Of a DNA stretch of 64,000 nucleotides, positions 47,078 to 56,292 are shown piece by piece. Source of the DNA: PNON01 sp963757065 (GTDB taxonomy: Bacteria > Chloroflexota > Anaerolineae > Anaerolineales > Anaerolineaceae); the NCBI GenBank assembly GCA_963757065.1, contig CAVWQC010000002.1, positions 62,001-126,000 of the forward strand. Direction: 5' to 3'. Made by a program: the position numbers and the translations under genes. A model generated the notes under the pieces. It was not told where the DNA came from, made no database searches, and worked only from the letters and a program-made list of their open reading frames with translations. Every line of letters begins with the position of its first letter. Position 1 is the first letter of the stretch.

Positions 47078-49095
47078 GTTTTCTCAAGTCCTCTTCGCCA
47101 ATTATTTTTACTCCCAATCCCCTTGCTTTTTCCAATTTCGAACCCGGGTTTTCACCCAACACTAGGTAACTGGTTTTGGCACTTACGCTATCAGTAACCT
47201 TTCCGCCCCTTGCCTGAATAAATTCCTTGACTTCCTCACGACCAAATCCTATAAGTGTTCCAGTGACAACAAAGATCAAACCGCTAAACACCTGCTCTTC
47301 CCGTTTTTCATTTCCATTATCAAGCTCATGTGTCGAAACACCAGCATTCTTGAATTTTTGGATCAATTCAATGTTTTCTTTTCTTGCAAACCAATCTACA
47401 ATGCCGGTGGCGATATTTGGACCTATTCCTTCTATCCTTTGTAATTCCTCAAATGATGCCTTTGCCAGTAGATCCATATCCTTGTACCTATTTGCTAATT
47501 CGATGGCAGCCACTTCTCCTACCCCGCGAATTCCGATGGCATTAATTAATCTGGCTAAAGAACGATTTTTCGAGGATTGGATCGATTCGATCAGATTGAC
47601 TGCCTTTTTTTCTGCAAAACCTTCGACTGTTAATAAACTTTCTTTTGTGAGGGAAAAAATATCCGCCAGGTCTTTTAGATATCCAGCTCCCACCAATTGC
47701 TCCACGATCTTTATTCCCATCCCGGTGATTTCCATGGCTTCCCGGGATACAAAATGCTCCAGGTTACGCACCAACTGAGCCGGGCAGGAAGCATTTACAC
47801 AATATCTCGCTACCTCTCCCGGAAGTTGTTCCACCTTTTCACCACAATCAGGACATGTTACGGGAGGAACATAAACCTGTTCCTGAACCATTTCTCACGT
47901 CCACTATCGGCCCGATCACATAGGGTATGACATCACCTGCCCTTTTGATCATGATCCGGTCCCCAACCCGAATATCTTTTTCCTGGATGTAATCAAAGTT
48001 GTGCAAAGTTGCCTGCCGGACTACCACACCCCCAACCTCTACTGCTTCTAAAACTGCATAGGGGGTTAATACGCCGGTTCTACCAACATTCACCCTGATC
48101 TCCAGCAGGCGGGTTGAAACCTCCCTGGCAGGAAATTTGAATGCAATTGCCCCCCGCGGGTCTTTTCCGGCAACTCCTAAACTATCTGCGACTGCCAGGT
48201 CATTTAATTTGATGACCATTCCGTCAATCTCGAAGTTATAGTTATCCCTTTCGATTCCCCCCAGCAGACAGGTTTTTATTGCTTCATCCAGGGTGTCACA
48301 TAACTTGATTTTGTTGGAGACAGGAAATCCCAAAGCTTTCAGGTAATTCAATAAATCCCATTGTGTGTTTGGGGTCTGACCATCGGCATCCACAATATCA
48401 TATGTAAGCAATGTTAATGGACGGCTGGCTGTAAGCGTGGGATCTAATTGCCGTAATGACCCTGCAGCTGTATTCCGTGGATTTAAGTAAGTCTTTTCAC
48501 CCTTTTCCTGTAATTCCTGGTTGAGTTTTTCAAAGCTGGCAATGGAAATATATGCTTCCCCCCGCACCACAAGCCGATTTGGTGGATTTGGTCCTTTGCT
48601 GTCTAGCGGAATCTTCAACGGAATTGCGCGAATTGTCCGCAAATTCATCGTTACATCTTCACCGACCTGACCATCTCCACGGGTCGCACCTTTTACGAAT
48701 CTTCCATTTTCATAATGCAAGACCACGGTCAATCCATCGATCTTTGGTTCAACCACAAATTTTGATGTACGTACTCGTTGATCCAATTTGGAAATCCGCT
48801 CATACCAGGCTCGAATGTCCTGTTCACTAAACGCATTTGCCAGACTCAGGATAGGTCCAGGGTGTTGTACTTTGGTAAATTTATCAACACTTTGGCCACT
48901 GACCCTTTGAGTTGGTGATTCAGGGATGATCCACTCCGGATGGTCGTTTTCAATCGCCCTCAACTCAGCCATTAACTGGTCATATTCTGCATCACTTACC
49001 ACCGGATCATCCATAATCCAATACCTGGAATTATGGTATTGGATTTTCTGGATCAATAATAAATAATCATCCTTACTAAAATTTTCATCATTCAT
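47070..49095 (-). CDS. ligA: NAD-dependent DNA ligase (one frameshift)
   Basis: It seals nicks in replication and repair using NAD. The N-terminal Ia domain (HNSRYWIMDDPVVSDAEYDQ) binds NMN. The adenylation Lys is in VEPKIDGLTVVLHY at about residue 119, and VNVGRTGVLTPYA leads into the OB fold. The zinc finger CPDCGEKV with CVNASCPAQ, helix-hairpin-helix repeats and a C-terminal BRCT domain (GLIFVVTGTLIGFGREEVK) complete it. Joined length is about 675 residues. The frame changes near 47880, where GGTTCAG should read GGTCAG. The sequence is otherwise intact. The GH114 gene starts at its stop. Confidence 0.96.
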
Positions 49096-49187
49096 ACTGC
49101 AACCTGTTCAATAACAAATACGTATTCGTTGTATAATTTATTAACATTTTACTGAAATCTGATCTTGCGTCAACATAGGAGACCGTT

Positions 49188-49553
49188 ATGAAAACTGTCG
49201 GGAAAATTCTTACAGCCTTCTTTTTTATCTTCGGTGTTTTATTCACCCTTGCAGCTTTTAGTCGAAATCAAGCTAATCAGGGCGGCACTCTCGTTACAGG
49301 CATCATATTATTGATAATTTGCGCTGTACTGGGGTTCTTTTCCTTCCGAAAAGCCGCTGTACCTGTCTCTGAAGATCAGAATATCACATACAAGATCGAC
49401 TTGCCAGCAAATGTAAATATGGACACTTTAAAGTGCCAATCATGTGGAGGAGCCATTACTCCGGCAGATATTGCCATGGTAGCGGGTGCCCCAGTTGTGA
49501 CTTGTCCGTTTTGCCATACTTCTTACCAACTAACTGAAGATCCTAAGTGGTAA
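49188..49553 (+). CDS. Membrane protein with C-terminal zinc ribbon, first gene of the Cys-Ala tail locus
   Basis: A 121-residue protein with two N-terminal membrane helices (ILTAFFFIFGVLFTLAAF and TLVTGIILLIICAVLGFFSF). A short linker and a four-Cys zinc ribbon follow (CQSCGG at about residue 84 and CPFCHTSYQL at about 108). No specific family is recognised. GGAGA lies before the ATG and a TATAAT at 49132-49137 is the likely -10 box. The Cys-Ala-tailed membrane protein starts 22 bp after its stop, so it probably shares the operon and may assist in membrane assembly; that is inference. Confidence 0.75.
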   Translation: MKTVGKILTAFFFIFGVLFTLAAFSRNQANQGGTLVTGIILLIICAVLGFFSFRKAAVPVSEDQNITYKIDLPANVNMDTLKCQSCGGAITPADIAMVAGAPVVTCPFCHTSYQLTEDPKW

Positions 49554-49575
49554 TAGTTATTTCCGGGAGGGATAT

Positions 49576-51276
49576 ATGAAAAAAATCAGCCTTGTTGTGT
49601 TGATTATTTTATTGCTGTCATTATTTACCACATCCTTCGTTTCAGCTCAAACGTATTCCTTTTCGGTCGATTCCGCGACTATTGACGCCTACTGGAACGC
49701 GGATGGATCATTAAGTCTTAATTATGTTTATGGTTTTACCAATGACCCATCAGCCTCACCAATTGATTTTGTGGATATTGGATTGCCGAATGGAAATTTT
49801 AGCCTTTCAGACGTTTCAGCAGATGTCGACGGTAAAACGATAACTGATATCAATACAGCTGATCCACAATACCTGAATGGCACGAAAGACGGAGTAACTC
49901 TCGGTCTTGGCTCGAACGCCATTCAGCCCGGGCAATTTGGTGTGGTTACTTTACGGGTTAACAATATCAGCAAAGTAATGTTCGTTTATAGCAATGACCA
50001 GGATAAAAATTATGCCAGCATTCGATTAATCCCCAATTATTTCGGATCACAGTATGTAAACGGTTCAACCAATTTGAAGGTCACCTTCCATCTTCCTCCG
50101 GGAATTCAACCTGAGGAACCTCGTTGGGAGAAAATGGCATCAGGTTGGCCTGGAAATGCTGAACCCGAAACAGGGTTTGATTCAGAAAATCGGATTACAT
50201 ATACCTGGCAAAGTACTGGTGCAAGCTCAAGCGATAAATACGAATTTGCCGCAGCTTTCCCGGCAGGTTATATCCCCACCCAGGAGGTCTATACTCCTCC
50301 AGCATTTACTTTTGACCCGACAGTTCTTATCTGCCCTTGTATGGCGATCTTCTTCCTGGCCATCATTGGTTTTAGTTTCTATTCGGCCATTTGGGGTGCA
50401 AAAAAGCGGAAACTTCAATACCTTCCTCCCAAGATCTCAATCGAAGGACATGGGATCAAACGTGGACTAACCGCTGTTCAGGCTGCCATTGTGATGGAGC
50501 AGCCTATGGATAAGCTGTTAACCATGATCCTGTTTGGAGTGATCAAAAAATCTGCTGCTTCTGTAAAATCACGTGAACCATTGGACGTAGTCGTGACAGA
50601 GCCAATTCCCACTGGATTGCAGCCTTATGAATTGGAATTCCTGACAGCATTCAAGAGCCCGGCTGGGAAAGAACGCCAAAAGGCGATGCAGGAAGTTGTT
50701 GTTAACCTTGTGAAGTCAGTGACTGAATTAATGAAAGGTTTCAGCCGTAAAGAAACTGTCGCCTATTATGAAGATATTAACAAAAAAGCCTGGGAACAAG
50801 TGGAGGCATCTGACACCCCAGAGATTAAAAGTCAAAAGTATGATGAAAACCTTGAATGGGAAATGCTCGATAAGAACTATGATGACCGGACCCAAAAAAC
50901 CTTTAGTCAGGGACCTGTTTTCTTGCCGATGTGGTGGGGAAACTTCGACCCGACTTTCCGGGGTTCAACTGCGAGCCATACGCCAATATCTACAGGTTCA
51001 ACCCCTTCGTTTGGTTCTTCCAAACCGGTCAGCATTAACTTACCTTCATTACCTGGAGCCGATTTTGCTTCATCAATGACCACAGGCATCCAAACCTTTG
51101 CTGCAGGTGCAGTCGGCAATATTACCAACTTCACTTCTGGAATTACCAATCGAACGAATCCACCGCCGCCACCTTCAACAAGCAGTTCCAGAGGCGGTGG
51201 AAGCAGCGGACATTCCTGTGCTTGCGCTTGTGCCTGTGCTGGTTGCGCATGTGCTTGTGCAGGTGGCGGTCGTTAG
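49576..51276 (+). CDS. DUF2207-like membrane protein with C-terminal alternating Cys-Ala tail
   Basis: A 566-residue protein with a signal peptide (about 1-24), a beta-rich extracytoplasmic domain (25-250) and one membrane segment (about 252-275, FDPTVLICPCMAIFFLAIIG, then basic KKRKLQ). A cytoplasmic region with EGHGIKRGLTAVQAA, a helical part and a Ser/Gly/Pro-rich linker follow. The last 20 residues hold seven cysteines (548, 550, 552, 554, 557, 559, 561) as CACACACAGCACACA, then GGGR. The layout resembles DUF2207 proteins. By topology the tail is cytoplasmic, where the radical SAM enzyme encoded next could reach it. GGGAGGG precedes the ATG. It is a likely modification substrate; function unknown. 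Confidence 0.8.
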   Translation: MKKISLVVLIILLLSLFTTSFVSAQTYSFSVDSATIDAYWNADGSLSLNYVYGFTNDPSASPIDFVDIGLPNGNFSLSDVSADVDGKTITDINTADPQYLNGTKDGVTLGLGSNAIQPGQFGVVTLRVNNISKVMFVYSNDQDKNYASIRLIPNYFGSQYVNGSTNLKVTFHLPPGIQPEEPRWEKMASGWPGNAEPETGFDSENRITYTWQSTGASSSDKYEFAAAFPAGYIPTQEVYTPPAFTFDPTVLICPCMAIFFLAIIGFSFYSAIWGAKKRKLQYLPPKISIEGHGIKRGLTAVQAAIVMEQPMDKLLTMILFGVIKKSAASVKSREPLDVVVTEPIPTGLQPYELEFLTAFKSPAGKERQKAMQEVVVNLVKSVTELMKGFSRKETVAYYEDINKKAWEQVEASDTPEIKSQKYDENLEWEMLDKNYDDRTQKTFSQGPVFLPMWWGNFDPTFRGSTASHTPISTGSTPSFGSSKPVSINLPSLPGADFASSMTTGIQTFAAGAVGNITNFTSGITNRTNPPPPPSTSSSRGGGSSGHSCACACACAGCACACAGGGR

Positions 51277-51290
51277 TATTGAATAAATAG

Positions 51291-52682
51291 ATGACAACAC
51301 TGGGTTATCAGCTCAAGGTCCTATCAGAAGGCTTTCGGGAAATATTCTCGAAAGAAGGAAATTTGCCTTCTGCTGGCTTATACCACCATCGGATTCAGCT
51401 TGACGGCGGTTATTCACGTGTCCACCTGCGTGTTAATCCCGATGTTTCTGGCTGCCTTGTGATTGATGCAGCCCAGATGATCCACCTCAATCCAACTGCC
51501 ACTGTCATTGCATACCACTATTTAAATGGCAAATCTGAAGAACGGATCAACCGCCTTGTATCCAAATCTTTTTCTGTCGATAGTAACGAATTGATGTTGG
51601 ATGTCAGGCAGACCATCAATCAAATTCATGAATTGACCAGACCAAATGGTGCCTGTCCTATTCATGAACTCGAGCTGGATACCACCATGCCTTTCAGTGC
51701 CAAATTAACAGCACCGTACAGAATGGATCTGGCTGTTACATACCGCTGCAATAATGATTGCCACCATTGCTACAATGCAAGATCCAGATCTTTCCCGGAA
51801 ATGGATACATTGCATTGGAAACGAGTGATCGATAAGGTATGGGACCTATCCATCCCTCATATTGTATTTACGGGTGGAGAACCTACACTAAGGGCGGATC
51901 TGCCAGAACTGATAGCTTATGCAGAAAAAAAGGGACTGATCACTGGCTTAAATACCAATGGCCGTCGTCTCAGTCAAACAGATTACGTAAAGACACTCGT
52001 CGATGCCGGGCTTGACCACGTCCAGATCACTCTTGAATCACACCTGTCAGATATTCATGACCAAATAGTAAATTCAACTGGCGCATGGAAGCAGACAACA
52101 ATTGGGATACAAAATGCTGTCAACACCCGTTTGTATGTCATGACCAACACCACGCTATTGCAATCCAACAGCCTGTTCCTTGATGGATTGTTAGCTTATC
52201 TTTCAGGATTAGGAGTACCCACAATTGGATTAAATTCATTGATTTATTCGGGTAAAGGGGCAAATGTAAACAGCGGTTTGAAGGAAGCAGAACTTGATGT
52301 CTATTTATCCAAAGCAAAAGAACATGTACAAAAATCTGGACAAAAATTGATCTGGTATACACCCACCCAGTATTGCCATTTTGATCCAGTCACTCAGGAA
52401 TTGGGAATTAAAGGCTGTTCAGCTGCTCGTTACAACATGTGTATTGAACCGGATGGCAGTGTATTGCCTTGCCAATCATATTATGTTTCGCTTGGAAATA
52501 TTCTCAAAGATAATTGGGAGAGTATTTGGAACCACCCACTTTCCGAATCTATTCGCAACAGATCAAACATTCCTGAAAAGTGTACGGGTTGTTCCTTGGT
52601 AGTTGAATGCGGTGGAGGTTGCCCTTTACAGTTTGAAAATGCAAGCGTGAGTGAGTTAAAGGTAAATCAATATACTAATTAA
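51291..52682 (+). CDS. Radical SAM/SPASM peptide-modifying enzyme with PqqD-like N-terminus
   Basis: A 463-residue radical SAM enzyme. The N-terminal 110 residues resemble a PqqD-type peptide-binding (RRE) domain (LVIDAAQMIHLNPTATVIAY). The SAM cluster motif is CNNDCHHC (Cys153, 157, 160), followed by FTGGEPTLR at about 193. The C-terminal SPASM region supplies auxiliary cluster ligands: CSAARYNMCIEPDGSVLPC and CTGCSLVVECGGGCP. Such enzymes crosslink or epimerise ribosomal peptides or mature quinohemoprotein-type proteins. It starts 15 bp after the Cys-Ala-tailed protein gene, its likely substrate. No strong ribosome site precedes the ATG, suggesting coupling to the upstream gene. Confidence 0.88.
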   Translation: MTTLGYQLKVLSEGFREIFSKEGNLPSAGLYHHRIQLDGGYSRVHLRVNPDVSGCLVIDAAQMIHLNPTATVIAYHYLNGKSEERINRLVSKSFSVDSNELMLDVRQTINQIHELTRPNGACPIHELELDTTMPFSAKLTAPYRMDLAVTYRCNNDCHHCYNARSRSFPEMDTLHWKRVIDKVWDLSIPHIVFTGGEPTLRADLPELIAYAEKKGLITGLNTNGRRLSQTDYVKTLVDAGLDHVQITLESHLSDIHDQIVNSTGAWKQTTIGIQNAVNTRLYVMTNTTLLQSNSLFLDGLLAYLSGLGVPTIGLNSLIYSGKGANVNSGLKEAELDVYLSKAKEHVQKSGQKLIWYTPTQYCHFDPVTQELGIKGCSAARYNMCIEPDGSVLPCQSYYVSLGNILKDNWESIWNHPLSESIRNRSNIPEKCTGCSLVVECGGGCPLQFENASVSELKVNQYTN

Positions 52683-52733
52683 CCAGAAATCTTACATTTG
52701 ATTATGGATCAATTTCGTTGAAAAGAGGGAACT

Positions 52734-53915
52734 ATGGCTAAATGGATGGATCGAATACAAGATATTTTCGGAAAAGGAATTCCTGTCCAATCAATCCCTG
52801 CGGGCATATACCATTACCAGTCTCCACCTGAAACAGATAGTCCGTACCGGCTGCACTTAAGGCTGGAAAAGGATGGACGTGGATTGCTGATCATTAATGC
52901 ACATACCACCCTCCATCTTAATCAGACGGCTGCAGAATTTGCCTACTATATGGTCCAGGGATATGCTGAAGACAAAGCGGTCGCTGAGGTTACTCGTCGT
53001 TATAACATCAAACCTGATCAGGCGAAAGAAGATTACCTGGACATTGTAGGGAAAATTAAGACTTTGATCCAAACACAAGACCTGGAACCTGAGAATTATT
53101 TGAGTATTGACAGCCAGGAACCCTACTCTGAAGAAATATCTGCTCCATACCGTCTGGATTGCGGCTTGACATATAAAGTCAACTCACCCGATTTCAAAGC
53201 AGTTGCTCCTCATGAAAGAGTCAAACGGGAATTATTAACTGAGGAATGGCTTTCAATACTGACCAAAGCCTGGAATGCCGGTATTCCACACATTGTCTTT
53301 ACTGGTGGTGAACCCACCTTAAGACCGGACCTTGCAGAATTGCTCGCTCATTGTCAGTCACTGGGACAGGTTACCGGTTTATTGACAGACGGCTTGAGGC
53401 TTAGTGATCATGAGTACCTCCATAGCTTACTGAATGAAGGATTGGACCACATCATGCTCCTTCTTGACCCGAAAAGCGAGCAGTCATGGGAAGCAATAAA
53501 AGATGTCCTGGTTGAAGATATATTCCTGACTGTTCATCTAACAGTAACTCCTCATGACCAATCGCAAGCATTTTCGACAATCGAACGCCTGGAAAAAATG
53601 GGTGTAAAAAATCTATCTTTGAGCGTTAAATCCCTTGAAGAAGGTTTGGTTTTAAAGGAATGCTCTGAATTTGCGACTAATAAAGGATTTAACCTTATCC
53701 GGGATATTCCAGTTCCTTACTCTTCATTTAATCCCTTCAACCTTGAAATCGATAACTCCCAGCAAGTAAAAGGTGAAGGTTACGCCTGGTTATACCTTGA
53801 ACCTGATGGGGATGTGCTTCCGTCCCAGGGTGAAAATACCATTCTTGGGAATCTGTTGACCGATGATTGGTCATCCATCTGGGCAAATCGAATTAAGCCT
53901 ATCATTGTAAATTGA
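52734..53915 (+). CDS. Radical-SAM-like paralogue lacking both iron-sulfur cluster motifs
   Basis: A 393-residue paralogue of the preceding enzyme, alignable along its length: the same PqqD-like N-terminus (LLIINAHTTLHLNQTAAEFAYY), the same IPHIVFTGGEPTLRPDLAELL and a SPASM-like end (WLYLEPDGDVLPSQGENTILGNLL). Where the active enzyme has its three cluster cysteines this one reads LTYKVNSPDFKAVAP, and the SPASM cysteines are replaced or missing, with the final cysteine-rich part absent. The frame is intact, so it is probably maintained as a non-catalytic partner or substrate carrier rather than decaying. AGAGGGA precedes the ATG. It shares the operon. Confidence 0.85.
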   Translation: MAKWMDRIQDIFGKGIPVQSIPAGIYHYQSPPETDSPYRLHLRLEKDGRGLLIINAHTTLHLNQTAAEFAYYMVQGYAEDKAVAEVTRRYNIKPDQAKEDYLDIVGKIKTLIQTQDLEPENYLSIDSQEPYSEEISAPYRLDCGLTYKVNSPDFKAVAPHERVKRELLTEEWLSILTKAWNAGIPHIVFTGGEPTLRPDLAELLAHCQSLGQVTGLLTDGLRLSDHEYLHSLLNEGLDHIMLLLDPKSEQSWEAIKDVLVEDIFLTVHLTVTPHDQSQAFSTIERLEKMGVKNLSLSVKSLEEGLVLKECSEFATNKGFNLIRDIPVPYSSFNPFNLEIDNSQQVKGEGYAWLYLEPDGDVLPSQGENTILGNLLTDDWSSIWANRIKPIIVN

Positions 53916-54671
53916 TGTTTTCCACACCTGAATGGCACTCCCGGTTCACTCAGCAAGCTCTCTGGACCGCGGAATTGCGCTCATATATCTATAAACTCGT
54001 CGCTCCTCGATCCGACGCAGCTATTTTGGATGTTGGCTGTGGAACAGGAGCATTGGAATCTGAATATGCAGCCCTGACTAATACCACGCTGACAGCCGTG
54101 GATATTGATTATCCGCGATTGGTTTTTGCAAGAGATCATTTTTCGGCTCATTGGGTGAATGGAAATGCCCTTTCATTACCTTTCACCCAGGATTCTTTTG
54201 ATATTTGTCTTTGCCATTATCTGCTCCTGTGGATCAATAATCCCCTCCAAGCATTGGATGAAATGAAAAGGGTCACCCGTCCTGGTGGCCACGTTTTGAT
54301 CCTGGCTGAACCTGACTATACGCATAGGATCGATTTCCCTGATGACCTTAGTACCTTGGGAAAACTTCAGGCTGAATCGCTTGTTTCCCAGGGAGCTGAT
54401 CCGGGAATTGGTCCTTCTATTGCCGGATTATTGAATCAAGCTGATATTGAGGTCATCGAAACCGGTTTATCGGGGGGGCAATGGCATCCTTCAGCTTCAA
54501 CTTATGAATTTGAAAATGAGTGGAAAACCTTAAAACATGACCTCTCGAATATTCTTGACTCCCGACCAGATCGAGAAATATCATGCACAAGATCTGGCAG
54601 CTCGGGTGGCAGGCACCAGGATACTTTTTGTTCCTGTCTTTTATGCCATCGGTAAAATCAAACCAAATTAA
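53915..54671 (+). CDS. Class I SAM-dependent methyltransferase (one frameshift), last gene of the Cys-Ala tail locus
   Basis: A methyltransferase of about 251 residues. Motif I is ILDVGCGTGALE, motif II is TAVDIDYPRLVFA, the acidic/aromatic motif is FDICLCHYLLLWI, and RVTRPGGHVLILAEPDY marks a type-11 family member. The frame breaks near 54559 (CTTGACTCCC has one extra G). Removing it gives ILTPDQIEKYHAQDLAARV and a normal C-terminus ending at 54671. The ATG at 53915 shares one base with the preceding stop (TGATG), so translation is coupled. The target is unknown; neighbours suggest a peptide or small molecule made by the radical SAM pair. Confidence 0.85.
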
Positions 54672-54722
54672 TATCCTTGTAAATAACAGTAAAGGCGACT
54701 ATAATTTCGGCAGTTCGGAAAT

Positions 54723-54797
54723 CGGGGCGTGGCGCAGCCCGGCTAGCGCGCTTGCATGGGGTGCAAGAGGTCCCGGGTTCAACTCCCGGCGCCCCGA
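54723..54797 (+). tRNA. tRNA-Pro (anticodon GGG)
   Basis: A 75-nt cloverleaf. The acceptor stem CGGGGCG (54723-54729) pairs with CGCCCCG (54790-54796). The anticodon stem CTTGC/GCAAG encloses the loop ATGGGGT with GGG in the anticodon position, and the T-arm is CCGGGTTCAACTCCCGG. CCA is not encoded. It reads CCC and CCU proline codons. Confidence 0.96.
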
Positions 54798-54806
54798 CTG
54801 AACATA

Positions 54807-54831
54807 ACCGCCTCCCCTGGGCGGTTTTTTT
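54807..54831 (+). terminator. Terminator of tRNA-Pro
   Basis: ACCGCC pairs with GGCGGT, followed by seven T residues, starting 10 bases after the tRNA. Confidence 0.88.
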
Positions 54832-55017
54832 ATCCTGATATGCCAAAGCAATTATTATTACTGCATAGCTCTTTAAAGAGCTTAAATATCTAAAGAATAA
54901 GGCAATCGAGATCACTTGGTATAGATAATTCTTGTAAGAATTATTTAGATTTTTATTACATTCCTCATTATTGAAAATTACATATAACATGTATAATCAC
55001 CTTAGGTCATCTTTTTT

Positions 55018-55045
55018 TTGACAAGAATGGCCAAAGCGGTATAAA
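55018..55045 (+). promoter_or_regulatory. Near-consensus promoter of the ABC importer operon
   Basis: TTGACA (55018-55023) and TATAAA (55040-55045) are separated by 16 bp, about 40 bp before the ATG of the binding protein gene. Confidence 0.85.
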
Positions 55046-55084
55046 AACTACCGTTGCAAATCATTATTCTTTAGGAGGAATAGA

Positions 55085-56233
55085 ATGATTTCGAAAAGAA
55101 TTAACTTCATGATGGCTGCAACAATGCTGATTCTTATGGTCCTAACAGCATGTGCACCAGCTCCTGTCGCCCCAGTAGCTCCAGCCGTCCCAACCGAGGT
55201 TCCAGCTGCACCAGCAGAACCTGCCGCTCCAGTTGCACCAGCTGCACCTGAAGCAACAGAAGCTCCCGTTGTCATTACTGACACAGAGCTTAATGTACTT
55301 TGCACCCCACAAGAAGAATGGTGCCAGGGAATGAAACAGGAATTCGAAGCATTATACGGAATCACTGTGAACTACGTTCGTATGTCCGCTGGTGAAGCTT
55401 TAGCCCGTATTGAAGCCGAAAAAGATGCCCCAACCTTTGATATCTGGTGGGGCGGCCCGATCGACAGCTTCATTTCTGCAAAAGGAAAAGGCCTCTTGGA
55501 AACATATGACTCACCTAATTTTGTCAATATTCGTGATCCTAAACTAATGAAAGATGTTGACAATCAGTGGGTTGGTGTATATGTTGGAACACTTGGTTAT
55601 GCGACAAATACCAATTGGCTTGCTGCACACCCGGATGCCAAAGCCCCCACCTCATGGGATGATCTTCTTAAACCTGAATTTACTGGTCAGGTAATGGTCG
55701 CACATCCTTCCACCTCAGGAACATCTTATACCGCAATTTCCACAGTTCTTCAGATCCGTGGTGAGGACGCAGGTTGGGAATATGTTAAAAAGTATGCTGC
55801 CCAGATGGCTCAATTCACGAAAAGTGGAGCTGCACCTGCAAAGTTTGTATGCCAGGGTGAAGCCGCAGTAGCAGTTGTTTTCTCACATGATATTGTGAAT
55901 GAGATCGAGAACAATTCCTGCCCACTCGTACTTACCTTCCCTGCTGAAGGAACCGGATATGAAATCGGTGGAGAAGCCATCCTTAAGGGAGCAAAGAACA
56001 TCCAGGCAGCCAAGTTATGGTATGACTGGGCGATTTCACCTGAAGGACAGGCACTGGGTCCAAAATACCATGCTTACCAGGCTCCAACCGTTAACGGTGT
56101 CGAGCTTTCTCACCCCGAACTGATGGAAGCAAAATTGATAGAATACGACTTCCTTTGGTCCGGTGAGAATAAAACCGCATTCGTTGAAAAATTCACCAAC
56201 GAAATTGCCAACGCTGAAAATCTGAAACAATAG
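55085..56233 (+). CDS. ABC importer substrate-binding lipoprotein, FbpA/AfuA type
   Basis: A 382-residue lipoprotein: a signal ending in the lipobox LTAC, then a Pro/Ala-rich linker to about residue 60, then a type 2 periplasmic binding domain. TELNVLCTPQEEWCQGMKQEF, PTFDIWWGGPIDSFI and a C-terminal AAKLWYDWAISPEGQAL are typical of Fbp/Afu iron-type and related binding proteins. Two Cys in the domain (CTPQEEWC) may form a disulfide. Family members bind ferric iron, but AfuA binds hexose phosphates, so the ligand is open. AGGAGG lies before the ATG. It is the first gene of a four-gene operon. Confidence 0.9.
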   Translation: MISKRINFMMAATMLILMVLTACAPAPVAPVAPAVPTEVPAAPAEPAAPVAPAAPEATEAPVVITDTELNVLCTPQEEWCQGMKQEFEALYGITVNYVRMSAGEALARIEAEKDAPTFDIWWGGPIDSFISAKGKGLLETYDSPNFVNIRDPKLMKDVDNQWVGVYVGTLGYATNTNWLAAHPDAKAPTSWDDLLKPEFTGQVMVAHPSTSGTSYTAISTVLQIRGEDAGWEYVKKYAAQMAQFTKSGAAPAKFVCQGEAAVAVVFSHDIVNEIENNSCPLVLTFPAEGTGYEIGGEAILKGAKNIQAAKLWYDWAISPEGQALGPKYHAYQAPTVNGVELSHPELMEAKLIEYDFLWSGENKTAFVEKFTNEIANAENLKQ

Positions 56234-56248
56234 TCTTTGATTTTTTCT

Positions 56249-56274
56249 TCCGGGCGGCTTGTAAGCCGCCCGGA
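56249..56274 (+). promoter_or_regulatory. Intercistronic GC-rich hairpin between binding protein and permease genes
   Basis: A 12-bp perfect stem (56249-56260 with 56263-56274) has a minimal loop and a weak T-tract afterwards. Such hairpins often stabilise or partly terminate the mRNA, so that more binding protein than permease is made. Confidence 0.75.
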
Positions 56275-56292
56275 GACTTTTCCAGGAGGATT

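Noticed and set aside
51098..51286. Alternative frame over the Cys-Ala tail
   Set aside because: A shadow of the repeat codons; the Cys-Ala reading continues the 566-residue frame with its signal peptide.
55048..55365. Gly/Ala-rich minus-strand frame
   Set aside because: It is the antisense of the Pro/Ala linker of the binding lipoprotein, an artefact of the repetitive codons.
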